Part shown: one piece after another, positions 7,705 through 15,547 of the stretch
Numbering within the stretch: the stretch's first letter is position 1
How the letters are laid out: each line of letters opens with the position of its first letter
Source: Lachnospiraceae bacterium XBB1006
GTDB taxonomy: Bacteria; Bacillota; Clostridia; Lachnospirales; Lachnospiraceae
Reading direction: 5' to 3'
Assembly: GCA_900115795.1 (NCBI GenBank)
Contig: FOXT01000008.1
Coordinates: 62,001 to 126,000 of the forward strand
DNA length: 64,000 bases
Program-made: the position numbers and the translations under genes
The notes under the pieces: generated by a model
Database searches by the model: none
Told to the model about the DNA's origin: nothing
Seen by the model: only the letters and a program-made list of their open reading frames with translations

Positions 7705-9300
7705 ATGGAGAAAACTAGTATCTGGGGAACAAAAACGGTGGTTTACATTTTCTTATCAATAATAACGTGTTTTTTGGGGACATGGTTTGCGTTCTTGTTG
7801 GCGGGATTGGTTGATCTTGTGTTGGAGAACAATGTAGAAAAATTAACGTTTAAGGCGTGTATGATTCTAGGGTTTCTTATTGTCACGTACATAGTAACCT
7901 ATGTACAAGGACGTTTGAAAAATGCATTGTTAAAGGAGAAGAGTTGTGCTTTACGTAGTGAGGTGTTTCATGAAATTTTTACATACACGGTAGAAGAATT
8001 TCAAGGAAAAAATTCTGCAGAATATCTTAATAGTATCTTGAGTGACTGCGAGTTAATTGAAGAAAGTTATTTTCAAGGGATGCTTAGTCTGATTAATCAA
8101 GCTGTGCAATTGCTCATTGTTTGCATTGCGGTTATCTACACAAATGTTTTGATGTTTGGTGTGATGCTTGTAATGGCGATAATAACGGTTGCAATTATGA
8201 AAATGGGAAACGATAAGATTCAAAGTACCATGCAAGCATATGCAAATACGAAGGAATCCTTTTCTGTATTTCTAAAGGAAAAGTTGGGATGCTTTCCGCT
8301 TTTTTCGTTATATAATGTGACCGATGCTGTCGTTAAGGATTTTGATGTGGAGAGTAATCGGGTTGGAGTGACGAAGGCGGAGCAGAAAAACGAGGTTTTG
8401 AAAAAATCCTGTGTTGCGGAATTCGTTGGCTTAGGAAGTACGGTTATTATTATGGCGACTGCAGTTGGTCTTGCAATGAGCGGGCAATTGACGGCGGGGT
8501 TTGTAATTGCGTCGGGACAATTAATAGGAAAAATGATTTCGCCACTAATGGTTTTGCCGGGAACCTGGGCGCAGATTAAAGCTGCCGAGCCCATAAAGGA
8601 AAGACTAAACTCCTATTTTACCGCGAAAGAGCAGGTGGATTATATTGAAATTAAGGAACTGGAGAAAATCAAGGTAGAAGGCGTCAGTTTTCAATATCCA
8701 AAGTCGACACAGAAGATATTGGACAACCAAACGAATTGCTTTGAAAAAGGAAAGCGATATCTTTTGAAAGGGGAGAGCGGAAGAGGAAAGACGACCTATT
8801 TGCATCTTTTAGGAAAAATGCTTTCCGGCTACGAAGGAGACATTAGGCTGAATAATGAAGTGGAATTGCGAGCGTGTAGTGGAAAATCTTTTTTTGAACA
8901 AGTAGGGGTCATTACACAGAAAAATTATATTTTCAATGGAACGTTGAGAGAGAATTTATGTTTATATAAGGATTTTAAAGATGAGGATGTGGAAAAAGCA
9001 TTAGAGGCAGCCAGTTTCGAACTACAGAAAGAGAAATTTCCGGAGGGAATTGATACTGTTATTACAGAAGATGGAAATAATTTTTCTGGAGGAGAATTGC
9101 AAAGAATAGCATTGGCGAGAGCGTTTCTGCATAAGTTTACGTGGATTTTTGCAGATGAATTTACAACGGGGCTTGATCGTAAAAATGCAGAGAATGTTGA
9201 GCGCGCACTTTTGACAGCACCAAATATCACGGTTATAGCAATTTCACATCAGGATTCACCAGAGTTTCTTGCGTTGTTTGATGAAATAATAGAAATATAG
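7705..9300 (+). CDS. ABC exporter half-transporter (permease fused to ATPase)
   Basis: 531 residues from ATG 7705, preferred over the upstream in-frame ATG 7669 because it follows a GGAAGG stretch and begins with a plausible membrane entry. About 300 N-terminal residues form a six-helix type I exporter domain. The ATPase has Walker A GESGRGKT, signature FSGGELQR and Walker B WIFADEFTTGLD, where the usual LLLDE is changed to IFADE. It presumably works as a homodimer. Downstream genes encode a small secreted protein (disrupted) and a lipoprotein, so export of a peptide or small protein is a reasonable guess, but no leader-peptidase C39 domain is present. Confidence 0.85.
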   Translation: MEKTSIWGTKTVVYIFLSIITCFLGTWFAFLLAGLVDLVLENNVEKLTFKACMILGFLIVTYIVTYVQGRLKNALLKEKSCALRSEVFHEIFTYTVEEFQGKNSAEYLNSILSDCELIEESYFQGMLSLINQAVQLLIVCIAVIYTNVLMFGVMLVMAIITVAIMKMGNDKIQSTMQAYANTKESFSVFLKEKLGCFPLFSLYNVTDAVVKDFDVESNRVGVTKAEQKNEVLKKSCVAEFVGLGSTVIIMATAVGLAMSGQLTAGFVIASGQLIGKMISPLMVLPGTWAQIKAAEPIKERLNSYFTAKEQVDYIEIKELEKIKVEGVSFQYPKSTQKILDNQTNCFEKGKRYLLKGESGRGKTTYLHLLGKMLSGYEGDIRLNNEVELRACSGKSFFEQVGVITQKNYIFNGTLRENLCLYKDFKDEDVEKALEAASFELQKEKFPEGIDTVITEDGNNFSGGELQRIALARAFLHKFTWIFADEFTTGLDRKNAENVERALLTAPNITVIAISHQDSPEFLALFDEIIEI

Positions 9301-9357
9301 TAATAAAGAGTGATTGAAAAGTGATATTCATTTTCCATGCAGCTAAGGAGGATTCGA

Positions 9358-9855
9358 ATGAAGAGAACAAAATTTGGCGCATTGTTAAGCGCAGTGGTTA
9401 TGTTGGCCGTAGTATAATTGGAAATGCCGGTTTCAGCGAGCAAAAATGTTGTTAAGGGTGATGCCATCATACTAAATAATTACGTCTTCTTAAACAGGAA
9501 TGGCTTTGTCATCACGAAAGAAGGAAAGCCGGAGTTGGGCGAGGGGAGTGTTTTGGCGTATCCTGAAAAGGAGAAGGTTAGGAAATTTGAACATGAACTA
9601 TATGATCGAAACGGTGATTCCCTAGGAGTTTTAAATGTACTTGTAAAAGGAATCTATTCGGAGGCAGAGCATTATGCGGAGATAAAAGGTGTTGCTACTG
9701 ACCTTGTAACTTATAAAAATAACGGTCTATCCGTTGAAAGAAGGATGAGTGGTGATAAAGCATACGTGTACGTAAAAGCAGGTGGAGTTGCAATTTGCAC
9801 CATAACATACACGTTACACACCAACGGAAATATTGGATATAAAATTAAATCATAA
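9358..9855 (+). pseudogene. Small secreted protein gene interrupted by a stop codon within its signal peptide
   Basis: ATG 9358 follows a good AAGGAGG site and opens a typical signal peptide (MKRTKFGALLSAVVMLAVV), but codon 20 is TAA at 9415-9417. The same frame then continues uninterrupted for 146 codons to 9855, starting with MPVSASKN, which looks like the signal cleavage region. One substitution would restore a 165-codon secreted protein. Downstream re-initiation at TTG 9418 or ATG 9424 would give a protein without export signal. The mature part has no cysteine except one near the C-terminus and no family I recognise. It follows the ABC exporter by 57 bp and probably belonged to its operon. 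Confidence 0.75.
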
Positions 9856-9915
9856 AAATAATAGCAAGTTGCAGTCATCGAAATGGTGGCCGTAATTTTA
9901 TAGTAAGGAGTAAGT

Positions 9916-10164
9916 ATGAATAAACAGATAATTGCGGTAATCGTATTCATTTGCTTTATTACGGTAATGGCTGGGTGTGGAGCGAAAGAATATCAGGTTA
10001 AGAAAAGCTACTCTTATGAAGAATTAAAAAAGCTTCCGACGGATGAGCTTTATCAGTTGCTTAAGGAGAACGCTTTGTACAATATTGAGAAGGACGATGA
10101 TGACAGTATAATCTATGTAATACAGGATAAAAAGAAGGAACCATACGTGATGCTATTGCAATAA
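9916..10164 (+). CDS. Small lipoprotein of unknown function
   Basis: 82 residues. A hydrophobic N-terminus runs into the lipobox VMAGC with Cys20-21 region, so the protein is predicted to be lipidated and held at the outer face of the membrane. The mature part is about 60 residues, rich in lysine, tyrosine and acidic residues, with the phrase SYEELKKLPTDELYQLL. AAGGAG precedes the ATG. It is the last gene before a strong terminator and probably shares a transcript with the ABC exporter and the broken secreted protein. It could be an immunity-type lipoprotein for an exported peptide (inference only). Confidence 0.75.
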   Translation: MNKQIIAVIVFICFITVMAGCGAKEYQVKKSYSYEELKKLPTDELYQLLKENALYNIEKDDDDSIIYVIQDKKKEPYVMLLQ

Positions 10165-10178
10165 TCGATATGAAAAAT

Positions 10179-10221
10179 GGGAACCAAATTGCAATTTTAG
10201 TGCGATTTGGTTCCTATTTTT
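10179..10221 (+). terminator. Rho-independent terminator after the lipoprotein gene
   Basis: GGGAACCAAATTGCA pairs with TGCGATTTGGTTCC and a T-rich tail follows. It closes the 7705-10164 unit and precedes the TetR promoter. Confidence 0.85.
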
Positions 10222-10263
10222 ATGCTTACTGGAAGGGGATTCCTGGGAATATACAGAAAACAC

Positions 10264-10292
10264 TTGACAGAATCAAATAAATGTTTGATAAT
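10264..10292 (+). promoter_or_regulatory. Sigma-A promoter of the TetR-led cluster
   Basis: TTGACA at 10264-10269 and GATAAT at 10287-10292, separated by exactly 17 bp. The predicted start lies at about 10299, immediately before the operator palindrome. Confidence 0.8.
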
Positions 10293-10300
10293 AAAGAAAA

Positions 10301-10322
10301 GACGTGAGCCACAACTCACGTC
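10301..10322. promoter_or_regulatory. Palindromic operator, probably for the adjacent TetR-family regulator
   Basis: GACGTGAG-CCACAA-CTCACGTC is a perfect 8-bp inverted repeat with a 6-bp centre. It covers the predicted transcription start and sits 14 bp ahead of the regulator's ATG, an ideal place for autorepression. Ligand loss or gain would then control the whole downstream cluster. Confidence 0.7.
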
Positions 10323-10336
10323 ACGGAGGATATGGA

Positions 10337-10963
10337 ATGTATAAGAAACTGGATGACAACGGGTTAACCACGTTGTTGGAGGCGGGCATCGATGAGTTCT
10401 CTGCAAAAGGACTAGAGAAAGGGAACATCAATGTGATTGCCAAGAATGCTGGGTTTAGCGTGGGACTGATTTATAAATATTATGAGAATAAGGACCGGTT
10501 TTTTCTGGCATGCGTGGAACATTCTCTGAAACTGTTGGAGCAGACCATGCAGGAAGTGTTGGCACGTGAGGATGATATCATGAGCTGTATCCGCCTGCTG
10601 ATTCATGAATTGATGGATGGCGCGAAGCAACATGCGAATTATTATGTGATGTACAATGAGATTACCTCCGGTAGTTGCCAGAAATATGCGGCGGAACTGG
10701 CGCGGCAGATTGAAGGAAAAACCGCGAAGATTTATGAGCAACTGGTGGCAAAAGCGAAGGCGGAAGGTCGTATTCGGTATGCGGGGAATCCGCGGATGTT
10801 TGCATTTTATTTTGATAGTTTGCTTATGATGTTACAGTTTTCATTTAGCTGCGAGTATTATAAGGAACGATTAAAGATTTTCTGCGGAGAAGAGGCACTG
10901 GACAATCCGGAAGCTATGGCGGAGAGTTTTATTGGATTTATGGCAGGCGCCCTTGGCGTCTAA
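10337..10963 (+). CDS. TetR/AcrR-family transcriptional regulator
   Basis: 208 residues from ATG 10337, which follows CGGAGG; the in-frame ATG at 10304 would start inside the operator and was rejected. Residues 8-55 form the TetR helix-turn-helix (INVIAKNAGFSVGLIYKYYENKDRF). The remainder is a helical ligand-binding domain with no recognisable ligand signature. It is the first gene of a same-strand cluster, 12 bp ahead of the FGGY kinase, and faces its own palindromic operator. The ligand is likely a substrate or intermediate of the pathway encoded downstream. Confidence 0.9.
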   Translation: MYKKLDDNGLTTLLEAGIDEFSAKGLEKGNINVIAKNAGFSVGLIYKYYENKDRFFLACVEHSLKLLEQTMQEVLAREDDIMSCIRLLIHELMDGAKQHANYYVMYNEITSGSCQKYAAELARQIEGKTAKIYEQLVAKAKAEGRIRYAGNPRMFAFYFDSLLMMLQFSFSCEYYKERLKIFCGEEALDNPEAMAESFIGFMAGALGV

Positions 10964-10975
10964 AGGGGGAAGACT

Positions 10976-12568
10976 ATGCAATATGTATTGTGCTATGACA
11001 TTGGAACCACAGGATTAAAGTCCTGCCTGGTTCGGATTGGGGAGACAGTAGAGTTGTTGGGGGGTGAATATGAGACCTACGGACTGTATATTCTTGACAA
11101 TGGCGGTGCGGAGCAGGATACGGAAGAATGGTGGGATGCTATGTGCAAAAGTACAAGGCGTCTCGTAGAGAAGACCGGTGTGAAACCGGAAGAAATCAGC
11201 GGCATTGCTTTTTGTTCCCAGATGCAGGGACTGGTATTGGTGGACAAGGAGGGGCGTGCACTCAGACGCCCCATGAGTTATATGGATCAGCGCGGTGCCC
11301 GGGAAATGAAGGAAACGGAGCAACATGGTTTGACGATTTCCGGCGTGAACGTGGCTATGCTATGCAAGAGTCTGCGGGCGACCCATGCGGCATCCACCAG
11401 TGTAAAGGATCCGTTGTGGAAATACAAATGGGTACAAAAGCATGAACCGGAACTTTTTGCCAAAGTTGCTAAGTGGTTGGATGTGAAGGAATACCTCATA
11501 TGCCGCATGACCGGAGAATGTGTTATGACACCGGATTCGGCGTATTCTACTTTTTTGTATGACACACGAAAAGGGAAAAACGGATTCAGCAAGTCCCTTT
11601 GCAAAATGTATGGTGTGAAATACGAGCATATGCCGCGGATCATTGGCTGTACGGAAGTGGCGGGACTTCTTAGAAAAGAACAGGCCGAGCAGCTTGGGCT
11701 GTTGCAGGGAATTCCGGTGTACGGAAGCGGTGGAGATGCCACGTTAATCGGAGTCGGCGCCGGGGCAACGCAGCTTGGGGACACCCACATTTATTGTGGA
11801 ACGTCCGGCTGGGTCGGAACGGTAATTGACAAACAGGTGGTGGATATTTTTTCCATGATTGCCGGGATTGTGGGCGCACAGGAGAATAAGTTCAATTATT
11901 TCGCTGAAATGGAAACAGCTGGAAAATGTTTTGAGTGGGTGAAGGATCACCTGGCGCTGGATGAAATTGACATTTACTTAAGCAAAGCGGACGTGGAACA
12001 TTCTCCGGAGTCGACCTGTGTTAGTCTGTACGACTATTTATCCGATGTGATTCGAAAGGTAGAGCCGGGAAGCGGTGGTGTGTTGTTTACTCCGTGGTTA
12101 CATGGTAATCGATGTCCCTTTGAAGATCCGAAAGCGGCGGGCATGTTTTTTAATATTGGTATTGATACGGGGAAGCGCCAGATGCTTCGGGCAGTCATTG
12201 AAGGAATCTGTTACCATCTGCGTTGGATGTTGGAGTGTCAGGATAAGAAGATTAAGACGTCCAAGAGCATTCGTTTTGTAGGTGGGGGTGCGTTATCGGA
12301 GGTGACGTGCCAGATTTTGGCTGATATTTTAAACCGGGAAATTACTACGGTTGCTTATACCAAGGATGTGGGAGCAATTGGAGCAGCTATGCTTGTAGCT
12401 GTTGGAAGCGGCGAAGTAGAAAGCCTTGCAGATATGAAAGATATGGTTAAAATCAAGAAACGCTATAAACCGAATTCTGAGAATCGGGCGATCTATGATA
12501 AACAGTTTGATGTGTTTAAGAAACTATACAAATGTAACGCCAAAAATTTCGCGGCGTTGAATGAATAG
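10976..12568 (+). CDS. FGGY-family carbohydrate kinase
   Basis: 530 residues. The N-terminus has the phosphate-binding signature CYDIGTTGLK, and the C-terminal FGGY domain has the family motif FVGGGALSEVTCQILADI with the following EITTVAYTKDVGAIGAA. The length and layout resemble xylulokinase, fuculokinase and related enzymes that phosphorylate a ketose or polyol with ATP; the true substrate cannot be read from sequence. The class II aldolase starts 9 bp downstream, which fits a ketose 1-phosphate pathway (phosphorylate, then split into dihydroxyacetone phosphate and an aldehyde). The later aldehyde dehydrogenase and aminotransferase genes could then act on the aldehyde. Confidence 0.85.
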   Translation: MQYVLCYDIGTTGLKSCLVRIGETVELLGGEYETYGLYILDNGGAEQDTEEWWDAMCKSTRRLVEKTGVKPEEISGIAFCSQMQGLVLVDKEGRALRRPMSYMDQRGAREMKETEQHGLTISGVNVAMLCKSLRATHAASTSVKDPLWKYKWVQKHEPELFAKVAKWLDVKEYLICRMTGECVMTPDSAYSTFLYDTRKGKNGFSKSLCKMYGVKYEHMPRIIGCTEVAGLLRKEQAEQLGLLQGIPVYGSGGDATLIGVGAGATQLGDTHIYCGTSGWVGTVIDKQVVDIFSMIAGIVGAQENKFNYFAEMETAGKCFEWVKDHLALDEIDIYLSKADVEHSPESTCVSLYDYLSDVIRKVEPGSGGVLFTPWLHGNRCPFEDPKAAGMFFNIGIDTGKRQMLRAVIEGICYHLRWMLECQDKKIKTSKSIRFVGGGALSEVTCQILADILNREITTVAYTKDVGAIGAAMLVAVGSGEVESLADMKDMVKIKKRYKPNSENRAIYDKQFDVFKKLYKCNAKNFAALNE

Positions 12569-12577
12569 GAGGCGCGT

Positions 12578-13483
12578 ATGGAAGAAAGTGCATTGCGAAA
12601 ACGAATTGTGGAAACGGGGCAGGAATTGTTGCGTGAGGGACTGGTTGCGCGGACGTGGGGAAACGTGAGTGGCCGTGTGGATAAGACGCAATTTCTGATT
12701 ACTCCGAGTGGATTAAGTTATAGGAAGACGACGCCGGAGGATTTGGCATTGTACGACTGGGAGAAGAAGACATTTACCGGTCCGCGGAAGCCTTCGAGTG
12801 AAAAAGGAATCCACGCAGCAGCCTACGAGATTTTTCCGGATGCCGGGTTTGTCATTCATACGCATCAAACCTATGCGTCGGCATTTAGCGTGGCTGGATT
12901 TGAATCCCTTACATATAAGGAAGAAGAACGTTCAAAATTAGGAGGGATTGCGCTGGCAAGCTACGGTTTACCGGGAACCGGAAAGCTTAAAAAGGCTGTG
13001 GAAGATTGTTTTAAACAAGGGGCGCATACCGTATTCATGGCGCACCACGGCGTTGTGGTTGTTGGTAAGAATCGGGAAGAGGCCATGGAGCGGGTTTTGC
13101 TTTTGGAAGAAATTTGTAAACGGAACTATCGGGGACATGCCGGAAAAGAATTGGCGTCTCATGCTTATGCAAGATTGGGTATTCCGTTAATCGCGCAGTT
13201 AGATGATATGGCACAGATGATTGGAAAGGAAATTCCGGTGGTGCGAGATGACGTGCGGGCGGCGCTTTTGCAGCATCCGGCGGTTATAAAACCCCGAGAA
13301 GGTATCTACGTAAAGGGGTGTGATGCGGAGGATACCGAGGCTCTTAAGATTCTGGTGGAAAAAGCAGCTGTGACGGCTCTTCATTGTCGGGCACTGAAGG
13401 TGGATGCGAAGTTACCGTGGTTTGACATGATGTTGATGCATTGGGTTTATCGAATGAAGTATTCGAAGAAGAAAGAAGGGTAA
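12578..13483 (+). CDS. Class II aldolase/adducin-family protein
   Basis: 301 residues. Residues 1-210 are a class II aldolase domain with zinc-binding histidines in VIHTHQTYASAF and a further histidine pair in AHHGVVVVGKNREEAMERV. Enzymes such as fuculose- and rhamnulose-phosphate aldolase use this fold. About 90 extra C-terminal residues (to LPWFDMMLMHWVYRMKYSKKK) extend beyond the usual 215-residue enzymes and may form a lid or a dimer arm. The gene lies between the kinase (9 bp upstream) and GtrA (4 bp downstream), so tight co-expression is certain. It is probably a retro-aldolase of the kinase product. Confidence 0.85.
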   Translation: MEESALRKRIVETGQELLREGLVARTWGNVSGRVDKTQFLITPSGLSYRKTTPEDLALYDWEKKTFTGPRKPSSEKGIHAAAYEIFPDAGFVIHTHQTYASAFSVAGFESLTYKEEERSKLGGIALASYGLPGTGKLKKAVEDCFKQGAHTVFMAHHGVVVVGKNREEAMERVLLLEEICKRNYRGHAGKELASHAYARLGIPLIAQLDDMAQMIGKEIPVVRDDVRAALLQHPAVIKPREGIYVKGCDAEDTEALKILVEKAAVTALHCRALKVDAKLPWFDMMLMHWVYRMKYSKKKEG

Positions 13484-13487
13484 GCAA

Positions 13488-13907
13488 ATGGAGCAGGAGA
13501 AGAAAAAGGAGCTGATTCGGGTCATCAAATTTGTTTGCTTCTCGATTTCGGCTGGGGTGATTGAAATAGGAAGCTTTTCGCTTTTGACGGAGTTTACAAG
13601 CATGCGGTATTGGCCGCGGTATTTGATTGCACTTATTTTATCGGTGTTGTGGAACTTTACTTTAAATAGAAAGTTTACATTCCAAAGTGCCAATAACGTG
13701 CCGGTGGCGATGCTGAAAGTGGCACTGTTTTATGCGGTGTTTACACCGGTGACAACCATCGGTGGCAATTATCTGGTAGAGACATTGCATTGGAATGAGT
13801 ATCTGGTGACGGGACTTAATATGGCGCTTAATTTAAGCACAGAGTATGTGTATGATCGCTTTTTTGTGTTCCGCGATACGCTGGATACGAATACAAAAGT
13901 TGCCTGA
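13488..13907 (+). CDS. GtrA-family membrane protein
   Basis: 139 residues with four predicted membrane helices and the GtrA-like signature LWNFTLNRKFTFQ near the end of the second helix. GtrA proteins are thought to flip polyprenyl-linked sugars or to support surface glycosylation. Its position immediately after an aldolase and before an aminotransferase is unusual and hints that the cluster serves surface-polymer or glycolipid metabolism and is not simple sugar catabolism. Start codon follows the aldolase stop by 4 bp, with an overlapping GGGTAAG-like site. Confidence 0.8.
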   Translation: MEQEKKKELIRVIKFVCFSISAGVIEIGSFSLLTEFTSMRYWPRYLIALILSVLWNFTLNRKFTFQSANNVPVAMLKVALFYAVFTPVTTIGGNYLVETLHWNEYLVTGLNMALNLSTEYVYDRFFVFRDTLDTNTKVA

Positions 13908-13972
13908 AGTACTGCATTTAGAAGTATATAGTTTGCACATACTGGCAGATTTTGATACTATTTGCGAAACTG

Positions 13973-14029
13973 TCTGGCGCGGATTCTGGCGTCACAAAGC
14001 GGCGTGTGACACTAGAATCCGCCACCAGA
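13973..14029 (+). other. Long intercistronic stem-loop
   Basis: TCTGGCGCGGATTCT and AGAATCCGCCACCAGA flank an inner GTCACA/TGTGAC stem, giving a near-continuous hairpin of about 57 nt between gtrA and the aminotransferase gene. There is no T run, so it is more likely an mRNA processing or stabilising element, or an attenuator, than a simple terminator. A weak promoter (TTTGCA 13932-13937, GATACT 13954-13959) lies just upstream. Confidence 0.6.
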
Positions 14030-14053
14030 ACAATAGAATTATAGGAGGATAAC

Positions 14054-15547
14054 ATGAAGAATTGTGGAATTAGTCGTTGGGATGACCCAAAGGAAATTAA
14101 TAGAAAATTGAAAGAGCTGACGTCTCAACCAATCTGGGAAGTGACGGATGAGTATTATAATAATGAAATAATGCCATATTACAACGAGAAATGTAAGGAA
14201 AGCTACGCAGTTTTCGAGGAATCGCAGAAATACATTCCGGGCGGTGTGCAACATAATCTGGCATTCAATAAACCGTTTCCAATGTGTATGGCAAAAGCGG
14301 AAGGTGCGTATCTTTATGACAAGGACGGGAATCAGTACATCGACTTCTTACAGGCGGGAGGACCGACCATTCTTGGTAGCAACTACAAACCGGTTCGGGA
14401 CAAAGTTTTCGAATTGCTAAACGAATGCGGACCGGTAACGGGATTGTTGCATGAATCAGAGATGTTAATAGCCAGAGAAATCAACAAGCATATGCCGAAT
14501 GTGGAGATGTTCCGTATGCTCGGTTCCGGAACCGAATCGGTTATGGCATCTTTACGTATTGCCCGTATTGCAACCGGGAAAAAACACATCATCAAGATTG
14601 GTGGTGCATACCATGGATGGTCTGACCAGATGGTTTACGGATTGAAGATTCCGGGAAGCCGTGCACTGTTAGAATCCCACGGAATTCCGAATAGCAGTTT
14701 CGGAAAGACCGATGAAGTTCGCCCGAATGATTTAAATATGTTAGAAAAAATGCTGAAACGTAACCGATTAACCGGTGGAACAGCGGCCGTTTTGGTAGAA
14801 CCGGTGGGACCGGAAAGCGGAACCAGACCGGTGGCACACGACTATAATAAGGGAGTCCGTGAACTCTGCGATAAGTATGGTGCGTTGTTAATATTCGACG
14901 AGGTAGTAACGGGATTTCGTGTAGGACTTTCCGGTGCACAGGGATACTTTGATGTAGTTCCGGATTTGACTATTTTCGGAAAAATCGTAGCAGGAGGATA
15001 TCCGGCAGCCGGCGGTGTAGGAGGTAAGAAAGAGTATGCTTCCCTTATGGCAGCAGGACTTGCCACCGGAAAACATCGTGCTTATGTAGGTGGAACCTTA
15101 TCGGCAAACCCACTTTCTTGTATTGCGGGATACACAGCGATTCAGGAAATCGAGCGTACCAATGCTTGCGAGATTGCAGGTAAAATGGGTGACCGCCTTT
15201 GCGACGGATTAAAAGAATTAATTGACCGGTATGGATTGCCATTTGTGGCATACAACCAAGGTTCCATTGTACACTTAGAGTGCACCGGCGCCATGAGTTT
15301 TGATTTCTCATCCATGTCCTTCTTAAAATCGGCCAAGGGCTTATTGAAGCACAAGGATATGATGTATGTGCGTAAGGATTCCATGGAAAAAATGGGCGCT
15401 GCCTATATGGCGAATGGTATCGTAACCTTAGCGGGAAGCCGTTTGTATACGTCAATGGCGGATACTCCGGAAATTATTGATGAAGCATTGAACCGTTTTG
15501 AAAATGTATTTAAACATGTAAAGAAGACGAATAAAGGATTGGTGTAA
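14054..15547 (+). CDS. Class III (glutamate-1-semialdehyde-type) PLP-dependent aminotransferase
   Basis: 497 residues. The PLP lysine lies in FGKIVAGGYPAAG and is preceded by the cofactor aspartate in LLIFDEVVTGFR. The spacing and the GGAYHGWSD motif are those of HemL-like class III enzymes, but the 60-residue N-terminal extension and the genomic setting argue against a haem role. No other tetrapyrrole genes are near. It is preceded by AGGAGG and followed with zero gap by the aldehyde dehydrogenase, so the two are translationally coupled. Amination of an aldehyde or keto intermediate, or deamination of an amino compound to an aldehyde that the next enzyme oxidises, are both possible. Confidence 0.85.
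   Translation: MKNCGISRWDDPKEINRKLKELTSQPIWEVTDEYYNNEIMPYYNEKCKESYAVFEESQKYIPGGVQHNLAFNKPFPMCMAKAEGAYLYDKDGNQYIDFLQAGGPTILGSNYKPVRDKVFELLNECGPVTGLLHESEMLIAREINKHMPNVEMFRMLGSGTESVMASLRIARIATGKKHIIKIGGAYHGWSDQMVYGLKIPGSRALLESHGIPNSSFGKTDEVRPNDLNMLEKMLKRNRLTGGTAAVLVEPVGPESGTRPVAHDYNKGVRELCDKYGALLIFDEVVTGFRVGLSGAQGYFDVVPDLTIFGKIVAGGYPAAGGVGGKKEYASLMAAGLATGKHRAYVGGTLSANPLSCIAGYTAIQEIERTNACEIAGKMGDRLCDGLKELIDRYGLPFVAYNQGSIVHLECTGAMSFDFSSMSFLKSAKGLLKHKDMMYVRKDSMEKMGAAYMANGIVTLAGSRLYTSMADTPEIIDEALNRFENVFKHVKKTNKGLV

Noticed and set aside
14054..15547. Annotation as hemL (haem biosynthesis)
   Set aside because: The fold is HemL-like, but the N-terminal extension and the kinase/aldolase/ALDH context give no link to tetrapyrrole synthesis.
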